Shown: positions 33,903-46,000 of the stretch, piece after piece | Position numbering within the stretch: position 1 is the stretch's first letter | How the letters are laid out: the number at the start of each line of letters is the position of its first letter | Assembly (NCBI GenBank): GCA_023614405.1 | Contig: CM042692.1 | Location: forward strand, 117,607,503-117,671,502 | Direction: 5' to 3' | Length of the DNA stretch: 64,000 nucleotides | DNA from: Avena insularis | Taxonomy: Eukaryota > Streptophyta > Magnoliopsida > Poales > Poaceae | Position numbers and translations under genes: made by a program | The notes under the pieces: generated by a model | What the model was told of the DNA's origin: nothing | Databases searched by the model: none | What the model saw: only the letters and a program-made list of their open reading frames with translations

Positions 33903-36900
33903 CCATTCCAACTGTCCATAACCGCGAACGCGGCTATTCGAATAGTTTGACACTCTGCAGAGATGGTACACTTTCACCACAAGATTCGATACATCTATCA
34001 GGGGTAACCCTGAATCATCATACTTAGTATGCAGATAATCAAACATAACCTTCCCTTTACACACCCGAGTATAAGCACCTCTCCTATGAGCATGGCCTCC
34101 CAACCATGACCATCAGTCATCTTGGGCACTGCATAGGTGGACAACATTGAGAGGTAGCCTCAGCTCATACCTCCCCTGTGAGGGAACTAATACTAATGCA
34201 TATAAATTTCCAGCTAAGCCTTATCCAATTCAGGTAATGTGGTTGTACGGTAAATTTGGAATGGTATCGCATCCGAATCCAACCATCAGTTTTATAAAAG
34301 GGTTAAGGATCATGCCTCATCATATTCATCATCATAAACCAGTTGTGTTTCTCAACACATGTCAAAACATCTCAATAGAATGACTCATCATTCCAAGGTT
34401 TTCATAATTCATTTTCACCAAGTGTTCCCATCTAAAGTGACTCAAGTTTTTGATCTACTCTAAACTACTAAGTTAAGAGTGTTCACTAAGGTGGAAAAGA
34501 TGGGTTCAATCTCATGCCATAGAATGACATCTAAAGGGTTCTAAATAGGTCAAGTTTTATACTTTTTATGCTACCTTCAAAACAAGTAAAGAACTTTGTG
34601 TAAACTAAGGGAGGTAAAACTTGTCAATAAGACTTGAAGTACTAATAGTTAAAAGGGGGTGTGATCAAGGCATGCTTAAGGCATATTTGCTAAACCATCT
34701 AGTTGTTTCCAGTTTGCTGAGCACTAAACTTGCAAGAGTTAAATCTTGGGTATTGCTAGCTTGCTAAGGGTAGCTTGCACTATTAATGGTGGCTTGCCTT
34801 GGTTGGTGCAGTGGTTGAAGTTTTCTTCGTCTTCGTCTTGATAGCACTCCTCCTCCTCGTAAACTTGGTTGGTACTATCTTCTATAACAATACATACGGA
34901 GTATACAATCACCAAACAATACTTAACTAGGCTAGATAGCATTCTAAGACACATAATTGATGATCTCTTATCATCACAAGCATCACAAGTTTAATGCAAT
35001 AGTTTCTTTCTTTTTATTTTAGCAAAGTAATTTCTACTCATTGAAAATTTAACTAAGGTTTAATATTCACCACTTAAAATATGGGATCATGTTGACACAT
35101 GTCATCACCACATATTCTAACATGTGGGAAATGAGTTTTAAGGGTTGGATCAATATTACTTTGGTTTAAGTTCATTATTTAATGATTTAAAATGACTAGA
35201 AATGCCTATATAGCATTATTTTGGTACTAGTCCAAAGTCACTGCAGGTAAACCTTAATATTATTACATATTTGGATAGATATGCTGAAATGTGATTTTTG
35301 AGAGTTGGAATCAACTCAAAACCTATCTTGGTTGATTTTATAAAAATGTTGCAAGTTGCAAAAGCTTCTGTCTTCTTATTTTTATTAGGAGAGATCTATA
35401 ACTCTAATTGAATTAAATCCAACGGGCTTGGATAGATCATCTTAATACCTTTCAGGAATTTTTTTTTCATGCTATTTGGATTTGTCAAACTCACATAATT
35501 GAATTTTGAAATAGTGGACAGAAACTAGATTTAACTAAAAAGAAAAATCCAGATTTGAATGGGTGGGCTAGCGCGGGAAAAGAAATGGGCCGACCCAGTG
35601 GTGCTCCGCGGTGCGGGGCTCAGCTGACTGGGGGGTCCCACTTGTCAGCGGCACTTAACATGCGAAACGGTACGCGCGCTATGTGTCGTAGGATTAGAAG
35701 CGAGATCTATGGCTGAGGGTCGTCGTCGACGACGAACAGGTCGCCGGTGAGCTCGAACCCTAGCGACTCGGTGGGGGTCTACTGGGGGCATACCAGGGCT
35801 CCAGCAGGGTCGGCAAGGCGGGCAAACGAACTAGAAGACAACAACGAGGCGAGGCGCGGTTGCGGCGAAGCTTGGGGTGGTCGCAATCAGCGGCGCCCTT
35901 CTCCTCCAGAGGTGGCGGCTCCGGCTCCAATTCCGGCGAGGCAGAGCTCGCCTTGCTCCGGCTAGAGGTGGGTGAGGTTCAGAGAGGTGAGGGGAGTGGA
36001 ATGGTATGGAGATAAGAGGCTGCGGAGGGCTCCTTTTATAGGCCCGACGGTGAGACCGAGCGGGATGGGCAGTCGACGGTGGCGACATGGCTACGGCGGG
36101 GTAGAGGCATGGGTGTGGGTGGCGATCAATGTGTGATTCCCTGGCGGTGCTCTAGAACTTGAATGCGAGCGTAGGGGCGGTGACACGCGGTCTGGGCGAG
36201 GCGGCGCTCTGAGCGGCAGAGGCGGCGGTGTCCACGACGAGCGGTGGCTATGAGGCGTTGGGCGGTCAGCGGGGGTGTCTGGGGTGTTCTCCAGGTCGAG
36301 GCGGAGTGGCGGGCGCGGCCGCTACAAGGGGCTGCATGGCAGGGGACCGAGCGTGCTCTGGGGGCGGCACTGGCATGGTGCGGTGGCACTGGGCGCGATT
36401 TGTGCTTGGTGGTCCACTGCTGCTCTTGGCTCGGGCAAGGGATAGGGGGTGGCGGTGAGCTCCTGGCTACCTCCTAGACGTGGCGAGGGAAGAGGGAATG
36501 GTCTGCTGCAGTGGGGCAAGGGTTGGCCGGCGAGGCATGGCTCGACCTGGCATGGCATGAGGACTAGGGACAAGGGAGAGGGGTGTTAGGGGTTTGGTTA
36601 GATCAAGAGGGGACAGAGGAGATAAATGAAGATCATTTGGGGGCAAAACCCTATAGTAAACAGTGAGCTAGGATTAGAGTAGAGATTATGCATGCCAAGT
36701 GTTTGATTAAATGACCGCATGAAAGAAAGTTTTGAATTTTGGTTTCAAATTTTTTGAGTGATCTCCACTAGTGATAGGTAGTCTCTGGTTGCAAGGGTTT
36801 TGAAAGTGGAGCTCAAAGAGATGGGTTTTGAAATGGGGGTGATCTATGCATATGCATTAGATTCACTTTTAAACTGTCATTTAAAATAGTTAACAAAATG

Positions 36901-37295
36901 TTTTTAGCAGATCAAAAGGTGGGCCTTGGTACCTGATTATGTGTACTAGCAAGGGGTGCAAGGATCAAGAATTGTTTCTGTTAAGTTTTGAGTACTAGGA
37001 ATAGCCAAAGTAGTCATGGGAGTTAAATTTGCCAAAATGACCATTCCTCCTTTTTAATTCTTTTTGATTTGATTTTCTTTAGGAAAAGTTTGGGAATGAT
37101 GTAGATGATGTTTAAATCACCTAAGAAACATTTTACAAGCATTGGATCATTCAATCATGGCAATTCAAACAACTCCTATTTTAAATGCACACATATATGA
37201 ATGCTTTCATTTTAAATTTGAAAAAGTTTTTGTTAACCCTATTTTTGGATGATTTGATCTTGATAACCTTGGATTGAAGTTTTTGGGATGTTACA
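33903..37295 (-). repeat. Gypsy 3' LTR, truncated
   Basis: 3393 bp matching 43690-47033. It starts (minus strand) TGTAACATCCCAAAAACTTC at 37295 but lacks the last roughly 592 bp present in the other LTR; the break abuts the LINE-like fragment. Over the first 630 bp I count about three mismatches to the 5' LTR; the GC-rich middle has more differences and small indels. Frames within it are LTR sequence, not genes. Confidence 0.92.
36032..36041 (-). promoter_or_regulatory. LTR TATA box (3' LTR copy)
   Basis: The minus strand reads GGGCCTATAAAAGGAGCC, a consensus plant TATA box, inside the GC-rich part of the LTR and conserved at 45773-45782. Confidence 0.65.
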
Positions 37296-37313
37296 AACCT
37301 TCCCCCTTAAACA
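37296..37313 (-). other. Gypsy polypurine tract
   Basis: The minus strand reads GTTTAAGGGGGAAGGTT immediately before the 3' LTR start TGTAACATCCC. Confidence 0.85.
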
Positions 37314-37342
37314 AAATCTCGTCCCAAGATTTACAAAGAAAA

Positions 37343-38668
37343 CTAGGAACTAAAGAGATCTGGGAACTCTGTCCTAATGTAATCTTCGCGCTCCCAAGTA
37401 GCTTCTTCCTCGGTATGGTTGCTCCACTGAATCTTGAGAAACTTGATACTCCTGGTCCTGGTGGTTCTGTAGGCTTCTTCTAAGATACGGATGGGCACTT
37501 CCCGATAGGTCAGGTCATTGTTGATTTCCACAGCTCTGTGATCGATGTTCTTGAAAACTTCAGTCTTCTCAGGCACTTCCAAGCATTTGCGAAGTAACGA
37601 GATATGGAACACATTGTGGATGGTGACATCTCTTGAGCAGTCCGATTGATACGATACTTCTCCTCGGTGTTTCAGAATCTTGAAAGGTCCGATATATCGG
37701 GGGGCTAACTTTCCCTTCAGACTAAAGCGTTGAGTTCCCTTCAATGGTGAAACCTTGAGATATACGAAATCTCCGACATTGAAAGTCAGGTCTTTCCTTC
37801 TCTTGTCAGCATAGCTCTTCTGTCTAGATTGGGCGGTCTTGAGGTGCTCACGGACTTTGTGAACTTTCTCTTCGTCATGGAGAATGTCGGGTCCAAAGAT
37901 CGACTCTCCTACTTGCGACCAATTCAAAGGGGTACGACACTTTCTTCCGTATAGGAATTCAAATGGTGCCATCTGCAAACTAGCTTGATAACTGTTGTTA
38001 TATGAGAATTCTGCAAAAGGGAGGCAGTCTTCCCATTTTGATCCATATTCCAACACACAAGCTCTAAGCATATCCTCTAAGATCTGGTTGACTCTCTCAG
38101 TCTGTCCATCTGTTTGCGGGTGATAAGCAGTACTGAAGTTCAACTTGGTTCCTAAACCTTCCTGAACTTTCTGCCAAAATCTTGAAGTAAACTGGGTTCC
38201 TCGATCTGAGATGATGGTCTTGGGGGTTCCATGCAGACTAACAATCCTAGCAATGTATAGCTCTACTAACTTTGCACTCTGGTAAGTTGTCTTGACAGGT
38301 ATAAAGTGGGCTACCTTGGACAGTCTATCAACTATGACCCAGATTGAGTCATTCCCCCTACTAGAAGTAGGTAAACCGGTGATAAAGTCCATTCCAACGG
38401 AATCCCATTTCCATTCCGGAATCTGCAATGGTTGCAATAGTCCTGCAGGTCTATGATGCTCTGCTTTGACTCTTTGGCAGATGTCACACTTGGTGATGTA
38501 GCTTCCGATTTCTCTCTTCATCTTGTGCCACCAAAATTGCTCTTTCAAATCCTGATACATCTTTGTTCCTCCGGGGTGGATAGAATAAAGAGTATCATGA
38601 GCTTCCTTCATGATAACTTCCTTCAGCTCCGAATCTACTGGAACACAGATACGTCCCTTGTACCACAA
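37343..38668 (-). pseudogene. Gypsy integrase with chromodomain
   Basis: 441 open codons. An H2C2 zinc finger spans about residues 24-64 (HDTLYSIH, CDICQ). The catalytic core has D94 (GMDFITG), D155 (SDRGTQF) and E191 (TERVNQ), giving exact D,D-35-E spacing. The last 50 residues (RILEEAYRTT, IQWSNHTEEEATWE) form a chromodomain, which directs chromoviruses to marked chromatin. The frame is cut off from RNase H by a frameshift just upstream, so although this segment is open the polyprotein is broken. Confidence 0.9.
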
Positions 38669-39471
38669 TACTCCTTCTTTGTCTTCGGTGAATCCAGGTA
38701 CCTTTCCTGTACCAATACGATGTTTGATTCCGTTGATACTTTCATTCCCTTCTGGGCTTCCTTGATTTGGCTAATCAAAGTGGGTTGAAGTTCAATGCTA
38801 GCTAGGAATCCTTTGCTAACTAACTCAGTCCTGAACTGCTCCAATTCCTCATAAAAACTTGGTTGCTTCTCTTTGATCATGGTGTTAAGCCTACACGGCA
38901 ATCTGCTAAGAGCATCCGCTACCACATTGGCTTTGCCGAGGTGATAGTGAATGTCAAGGTCATAATCCTTGATTAACTCTATCCATCTCCTTTGTCTCAT
39001 ATTCAGCTCCTTTTGAGTGAAGATATACTTCAGGCTCTTATGATCTGAGTAAATCTCACAGCGATTGCCCATCAAATAATGACGCCATGTCTTCAATGCT
39101 AGAACCACGACTGCTAGCTCAAGATCATGGGTCGGATAGTTCTGCTCATGCTGCTTCAGTTGTCGAGACAGATAAGCGATGACTTTGCCTTCTTGCATCA
39201 ATACACATCCTAGACCAATCTTGGATGCGTCACAATACACATCAAAGGGCTTCTTGATATCTAGCATGACCAATATTGGGGCTGATATCAATCTCTTCTT
39301 CAGCTCCTGAAAACTGGCTTCACATTTGTCTGTCCATTCAAACTTCTTGTCTTTCTTCAACAATTGGGTCATTGGTCGGCTATGCTTGAGAATCCTTCTA
39401 CGAACTTGCGGTAGTATCCTGCTAATCCGAGAAATGAACGAACTTGGGTTTGATTGGTTGGGGATTCCCAT
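38635..39471 (-). pseudogene. Gypsy RNase H segment
   Basis: Carries [63 protein letters not shown] and [11 protein letters not shown], the RNase H landmarks of Gypsy elements. Its beginning overlaps the RT frame in another phase, showing a frameshift near 39385; its end leaves frame near 38660 before the integrase. Confidence 0.9.
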
Positions 39472-40109
39472 TCTTCGACATCTTTGATCTTGGTGGGATC
39501 AACAGAGACTCCTCCAGCAGACACAATATGTCCTAGGAATCCTACTTCTTTCAACCAAAACTCACACTTGCTGAACTTGGCATATAACTGATGCTCTCTC
39601 AGGGTTTCTAGGATAACTCTCAGATGTTGCTCATGCTCTTCTTCTGACTTGGAGTAGATAAGGATGTCGTCGATAAACACAACTACAAACTTATCTAGGA
39701 AATTCATAAAGATCTTATTCATGAGATTCATGAAATAAGCAGGGGCATTGGTTAATCCAAAATACATAACCGTATACTCATATAAACCATAGCGAGTAGT
39801 AAAGGTGGTCTTCAGAATATCCGTTGCACGAATCTTAAGTTGGTGATAACCAGTCCTAAGATCAATATTTGAGAATACCTGGGCTTCAGTCAACTGATCA
39901 AATAGATCCTCTATCTTTGGCAAAGGGTACTTGTTCTTGATGGTGACGTCATTCAACTTTCTGTAATCTGTACACAGACGGTTGCCTCCATCTTTCTTGT
40001 CGACGAATAACACTGGTGATCTCCATGGCGGTGCGCTTGGCTGAATCAAGCCTGTGTCTAACATGGCATCCAACTGCTTTTTCAGTTCCACTAACTCTGA
40101 GGGGTTCAT
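39369..40109 (-). pseudogene. Gypsy reverse transcriptase segment
   Basis: RT motifs in order: [36 protein letters not shown] (first catalytic Asp at 83), [10 protein letters not shown], and FIDDILIYS with the Asp pair at 147-148. It is in the same frame as gag-protease upstream, separated only by the TAG at 40122-40124, so the original was one gag-pol frame. Confidence 0.92.
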
Positions 40110-40121
40110 GGTATAGGGTCT

Positions 40122-41852
40122 CTAGGCTATAGGTCCGGTTCCGGGGATTAGTTCGATAATTAACTCAATATCCCTATCCGGGGGCATACCTGGCAATTCA
40201 TCTGGGAATACGTCGGGGTATTCACAGACTACTCTGACTTGGTCAATGGTGGGCAGGGCTACACTCTTGTTGCACTTGAATTGACGGGGTAAGGTTTCAG
40301 AGATATGCTCCACTGTTACTCCAGAACTACTGGTCATGGTGATGGCTTTCTTAGAACAGTCTATCAATCCTTTATGCCTTGACATCCAGTCCATACCTAG
40401 TATTACTTCCAATCCTTTGGTTCCAAGTACAATTAGGTTGGCATAAAAATCTATCCCATGTATTCTGATAGGTACAACTTTGCAAATTTTTCTAGCTTTT
40501 GTAGTTGAACCGGGGATTTGAACTATCATGACATGCTTCAGGTTGGTTGGGTGAATCTTACTAGTGCATACAAATTCTTTGGTGACAAATGAATGCGATG
40601 CTCCAGAATCAAACAATACTCTTGCTAAAACTGAGTTGACAGAAAACATACCCAGCACTACATCTGGCGCTTCCTGGGCTTCTTCTGCATTCATGTGGAA
40701 GAGACGGCCGTTGCGGTTGTGAGGGTTCCCTAGGGAAAATCTCCTTCCTAGTTGAACACGACGCTGCTGCTGAGCTGGGGCATTCACAGGGGCATTGGCG
40801 ACAGTCTTCTTGGGACACTCATTGGAGTAGTGACCCTTCACTCCACACTCGAAACAAGTGATCTGGGACTTGTCCTTGACAGCGATAGGTATAGTGTTGC
40901 TGCCAGTTCTAGGTGCAGTGTTGTTGTTGTTGTTGCTCTTGGGAGGGGCACGGTTGAAATTGTTGGCATTACTGGAGTTGTGATTGTTTCCTCTGGACTT
41001 CACATTGCCTCCGCTACGGTTGGGGTAGCTTGGGCGAGAATTTGGGGGTCGATTGTTCCTTGGTGCATATCCTGGTGAAGGGTTGGGATGGTACTTCTGG
41101 TGACTGTTGGATCCAGACTGCTGCATCATACGACGCTTGCAGTTGTCGTTTTCCTGGTTAATCTTCCCTTCCATCTGAATGGCAGAGTCGACTAGCTCTT
41201 CGAGATCATCGAAACAGATGTTGACTAGGACAATCTGCATCTCATCATGCAGTCCGTTCAAGAATCTCTCCTTCTTCTTGGCCTCCGTGTTGATCTCATC
41301 CGGTGCATATCTGGCAAGTGACAGGAATCTGTCACGGTAATCCACCACAGTCATTCTTCCTTGCTTCAATTCGCGGAATTCATCTCTCATCCTGTTGACG
41401 AGACCTTGCGGCACGTGGGTGCGGCTGAACTTGACTTTGAATGCTTCCCATGTCATCACCTGGCCATGGTTCATATTGCGGATACTATTCCACCAAGCTC
41501 TGGCATCTCTCGCCAGATAGTGGGTGGCAAAGAGAACTTTCTCATTTTCATCAACTCCTACAACTTCAAGGTTGTTTTCCATGGTCTGTAACCAGTCATC
41601 AGCATCTAATGGGTTCTCAGATTGGTTGAAGATTGGGGGATTTGTGTTCTGAATTTTTTTGAGTTTGGATCCATGGTGATCCTGATTTCCATGTCCTTGG
41701 TTGTTGAGAGCCATTTGGGTGATCTGCTGCAATGTTGCTAAGTTGGCTTGGCGCTCTGCCCTGCTTGCTTCACGGTCCGCGATGAGATTCTGCAAGATCT
41801 ACAACATTGGGTCCTGCGATGAGCTGCTCCCTCCTTGGTTTCCACGAGTCAT
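40122..41852 (-). pseudogene. Gypsy gag and protease
   Basis: The probable start is ATG 41850-41852 (MTRGNQGG), with a TAG at codon 18 (41799-41801) and an open frame of 557 codons after it. It has a retrotransposon gag domain (WLQTMENNLEVVG, AWWNSIRNM, YRDRFLSLARYAP), a basic Asn/Pro-rich linker, a CX2CX4HX4C zinc knuckle (CFECGVKGHYSNEC, about 40818-40861) and an aspartic protease with FDSGASHSF (about 40590-40620). The frame ends at the TAG before RT. Confidence 0.9.
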
Positions 41853-42100
41853 CTGAAGATTGAGATAGATATAGGGGTAACAGGGAAATTCTAAGGTTCA
41901 CGGTTTTGGGTTTTCAAAGCTAAAACTTTGAGTTATACTTAGGTTTTTCAACTAACTTCATTTTCATTCATGCAAGCAAGCACCCGATACAACACACACC
42001 ACAACAATCAAAGGGGAAAACAGATGGTTTGAAGAACCATTCTGCAAGCTACGATACAATGAGATGATACATCTCATGCTACGATAGTGCTCTAGTGCAT

Positions 42101-42869
42101 CTACTCATCGTCGATGAAGTTGGAGTCTTCATCATCAGTGTAGAAGTCCACCACATCTTCTTCCAGAAAATCGTCATCGTTGCTGAGGTAAGAATCCATA
42201 TCTCCCTGGATGTCTTCACCCTCATCTTCTTCTTCCTTTGCTGCAAGCTGAGCTTCCTGCTCCTTGACGGTCTTCTCGAGGTCGGCCACCTTCTTGCAAA
42301 GACGGGCGATGGTGCGATCCTTCTTGGCACGCTGGCGGCAAAGAGACTGACGGTCTTGGACAAGCAGTGCGAAAGTCTGGGCCTTCTGGTCGGCGATGGC
42401 ACGGTTCTGGTTGGTAACTCCCTGGCATTGTCCGGGCCTCATTGCCGTCATGAAGCAAGAAATCAAGGTTCTCCACTTGACGCCTCAACTCGGGGTGACT
42501 TGGCATCTCCATCGGCATTCCCATGAAGTCACGTCTTGCATAGTGGGCAAAACGGGTTCCTTGGATCTTGTTGACGCTGAGGGCACATAGACGTGCGAGA
42601 GCTTCATGCATTGCCCTGGCTAATCCATCTAGCCAGTTGTTCTCTCTCACGGAGAACTGAATTCTCCTGGAAGTTGGTGCTTCGATGCTTCCTCTAAGAT
42701 CTGCGGTGACTAGCCATTGTAGGTCTCCTCCTGGGGGTCCTGGAAGTTGAGCTCCAAGAAACTCCGGATGTGGGCGTCCCAGTAACTCCGATAGTGAATC
42801 CAGATCCCTCTCGAAGATTAGCTGACCTCCGTTTCCCAACTGGTAAAACTTGCTGAACTGAGTCTCCAT
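42101..42869 (-). pseudogene. Extra open frame upstream of gag
   Basis: It begins METQFSKFYQLGNGG at 42869. After about 145 codons the signal shifts frame near 42440 and continues to the stop at 42101, for about 255 residues in all. The first part is mixed alpha/beta-like without a domain I recognise. The second has a helical, probably coiled-coil stretch (KKVADLEKTVKEQEAQLAAK) and a strongly acidic tail (DDDFLEEDVVDFYTDDED). It lies in sense between the primer site and gag, like the extra leader frames of some plant Gypsy lineages. Function unknown. Confidence 0.6.
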
Positions 42870-43080
42870 CTACAAGGATTAAGGATGAGGAAGTTATTGA
42901 AGTGATCAAGTGTGCCAAATTAAGTAGTAGTGTAAGAATTTTTGAGGATCCTGAATTTTTTTGAGAAGGAAGAATTCCCAAGGGTAAGAGAGGAGATAGT
43001 TTTTCATAAATACTCACTTTGGTTTTGAAACTAAGTTTTTGTTTGACGTCCATTCTAACTAGGGTCTCCTATGGTCAGGA

Positions 43081-43094
43081 TGGCTCTGATACCA
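43081..43094 (-). other. Gypsy primer binding site (initiator Met tRNA)
   Basis: The minus strand reads TGGTATCAGAGCCA, three bases after the LTR end (TTGACA), complementary to the 3' end of initiator Met tRNA. Confidence 0.92.
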
Positions 43095-43097
43095 ACT

Positions 43098-46000
43098 TGT
43101 CAACACCCGGTTTTTTAATCCCAGATGCCCGTTATGCCATACCTCGCAATCCCAGGATTACCATTTTTGCGAGACATAACGGATTGGATATCATAGTACA
43201 TCATCCATTACAAACCATACATAAGGTCTTTACACAAATAAGGATCTCATGATCCAGTCTTAATACAACAAGCAGCGGAAATACAAGATAGCGTAGCGGT
43301 GGGGTCCATCTTCAGGGGCACAGGCAATGCTGACGAAGGCAGATAGTCCTAGTTATCATAGCCGTCCTGCTGACCATCATCTTGATAATCTCCTTCATAG
43401 TCTGGCCATGATAATAGCCAAGGACAAAAGCCATGAGTACTATTTAAGTACTCGCAAACTACTATCAACAGGTACTATAGTTCTAAGTTAAAGTGCTAAA
43501 TCTAAGTTTAACTCTAAAGTTAAGTTTGAAACCTAAGCTGAGTTTAGAAGCAAAGAAAGATAACTTAAAGTTCTAGAATCACTTAAGTTGGGGAAACTAT
43601 TGTTATAACACAACCCTGTTGTGGTCAAGTCAAGATTCATCATTCAGTTCAAAGTTATTTAGAAAACATCTGACAACGAAACAGTATGGCCATTCCAACT
43701 GTCCATAACCGCGGACGCGGCTATTCGAATAGTTTGACACTCTGCAGAGGTGGTACACTTTCACCACAAGATTCGATACATCTATCAGGGGTAACCCTGA
43801 ATCATCATACTTAGTATGCAGATAATCAAACATAACCTTCCCTTTACACACCCTAGTATAAGCACCTCTCCTATGAGCATGGCCTCCCAACCATGACCAT
43901 TAGTCATCTTGGGCACTACATAGGTGGACAACATTGAGAGGTACCTCAGCTCAGACCTCCCCCATGAGGGAACTAATACTAATGCATATAAATTTCCAAC
44001 TAAGCCTTACCCAATTCAGGTAATGTGGTTGTACGGTAAATTTGGAATGGTATCGCATCCGAATCCAACCATCAGTTTTATAAAAGGGTTAAGGCTCATG
44101 CCTCATCATATTCATCATCATAAACCAGTTGTGTTTCTCAACACATGTCAAAACATCTCAATAGAATGACTCATCATTGCAAGGTTTTCATAATTCATTT
44201 TCACCAAGTGTTCCCATCTAAAGTGACTCAAGTTTTTGATCTACTCTAAACTACTAAGTTAAGAGTGTTCACTAAGGTGGAAAAGATGGGTTCAATCTCA
44301 TGCCATAGAATGACATCTAAAGGGTTCTAAATAGGTCAAGTTTTATACTTTTTATGCTACCTTCAAAACAAGTAAAGAACTTTGTGTAAACTAAGGGACG
44401 TAAAACTTGTCAATAAGACTTGAAGTACTAATAGTTAAAAGGGGGTGTGATCAAGGCATGCTTAAGGCATCTTTGCTAAATCATCTAGTTGTTTCTAGTT
44501 TGCTGAGCACTAAACTTGTAAGAGTTAAATCTTGGGTATTGCTAGCTTGTTAAGGGAAGCTTGCACTGTTAATGGTGGCTTGCCTTGGTTGGTGCAGTGG
44601 TTGAAGTTTTCTTCGTCTTCGTCTTGATAACACTCCTCCTCCTTGTAAGCTTGGTCAGTACTATCTTCTATAACAATACATACGGAGTAGACAATCACCA
44701 AACAATACTTAACTAGGCTAGATAGCATTCTAAGACACACAATTGATTATCTATTATCATCACAAGCATCACAAGTTTAATGCAATAGTTTCTTTCTTTT
44801 TATTTTAGAAAAGTAATTTCTACTCATTGAAAATTTAACTAAGATTTAATATTCACCACTTAAAATATGGGATCATGTTGACACATGTCATGACCACATA
44901 TTCTACCATGTGGGAAATGAGTTTTAAGGGTTGGATCAATATTACTTTAGTTTAAGTTCATTATTTAATGATTTAAAGTGACTAGAAATGCCTATATAGC
45001 ATTATTTTGGTACTAGTCCAAAGTCACCACATGTAAACCTTAATATTATTACATATTTGGATAGATATGCTGAAATGTGATTTTTGAGAGTTGGAATCAA
45101 CTCAAAACCTATCTTGGTTGATTTTATAAAAATGTTGCAAGTTGCAAAAGATTCCGTCTTCTTATTTTTATTAGGAGAGATCTATAACTCTAATTGAATT
45201 AAATCCAACGGGATTGGATAGATCATCTTAATACCTTTCAGGAAAAATTTGTTTCATGCTATTTGGATTTGTCAAACTCATAGAATTGAATTTTGAAATA
45301 GTGGACAGAAACTAGATTTAACTAAAAAGAAAAATCCAGATTTGAATGGGTGGGCTAGCGCGGGAAAAGAAATGGGCCCGGTGGCTCATGCGGCTGGGCT
45401 CAGCTGACAGGGGTCCCGCTTGTCGGTGACTCTTAACACGCTGGCGCTGTGGTTGTGTTGTGGGATTAGAAGCGAGATCTACGGTTGAGGGTCGTCGTCA
45501 ACGACGAATAGGTCGCCGACGAGCTCGAACCCAAGCGGCTCGGTGGGGGTCTACTGGGGGCGTACCAGGGCTCTAGCAGGGTCGGCGAGGCGAGGCGCGG
45601 TTGCGGCGAAGCTTGGGGTGGTCGCAATCAGCGGTGCCCTTCTCCTCCAGAGGCGGCGGCTCCGGCTCCAATTCCGACGAGGCAGAGCTCGCCTTGCTCC
45701 GGCTAGAGGTGGGTGAGGTTCAGAGAGGTGAGGGGAGTGGAATGGTGTGGAGAGAAGAGGCTGGGGAGGGCTCCTTTTATAGGCCCAACGGTGAGACCGA
45801 GCGGGATGGGCAGTCGACGGTGGCGACATGGCTACGGCGGGGTAGAGGCATGGCTGCGGGTGGCAATCGATGTGTGGTTCCCTGGCGGTGCTCTAGAACT
45901 TGAATGCGAGCGTAGGGGCGGTGGCACGAGGTCTGGGCGAGGTGGCGCTCTTAGCGGCAGAGGCGGCGGTGTCCACGGCGAGCGGTGGCTGTGAGGCGTT

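Noticed and set aside
33483..34103. 206-aa minus-strand frame
   Set aside because: It crosses the junction between truncated LTR and LINE-like fragment, so it is chimeric by accident.
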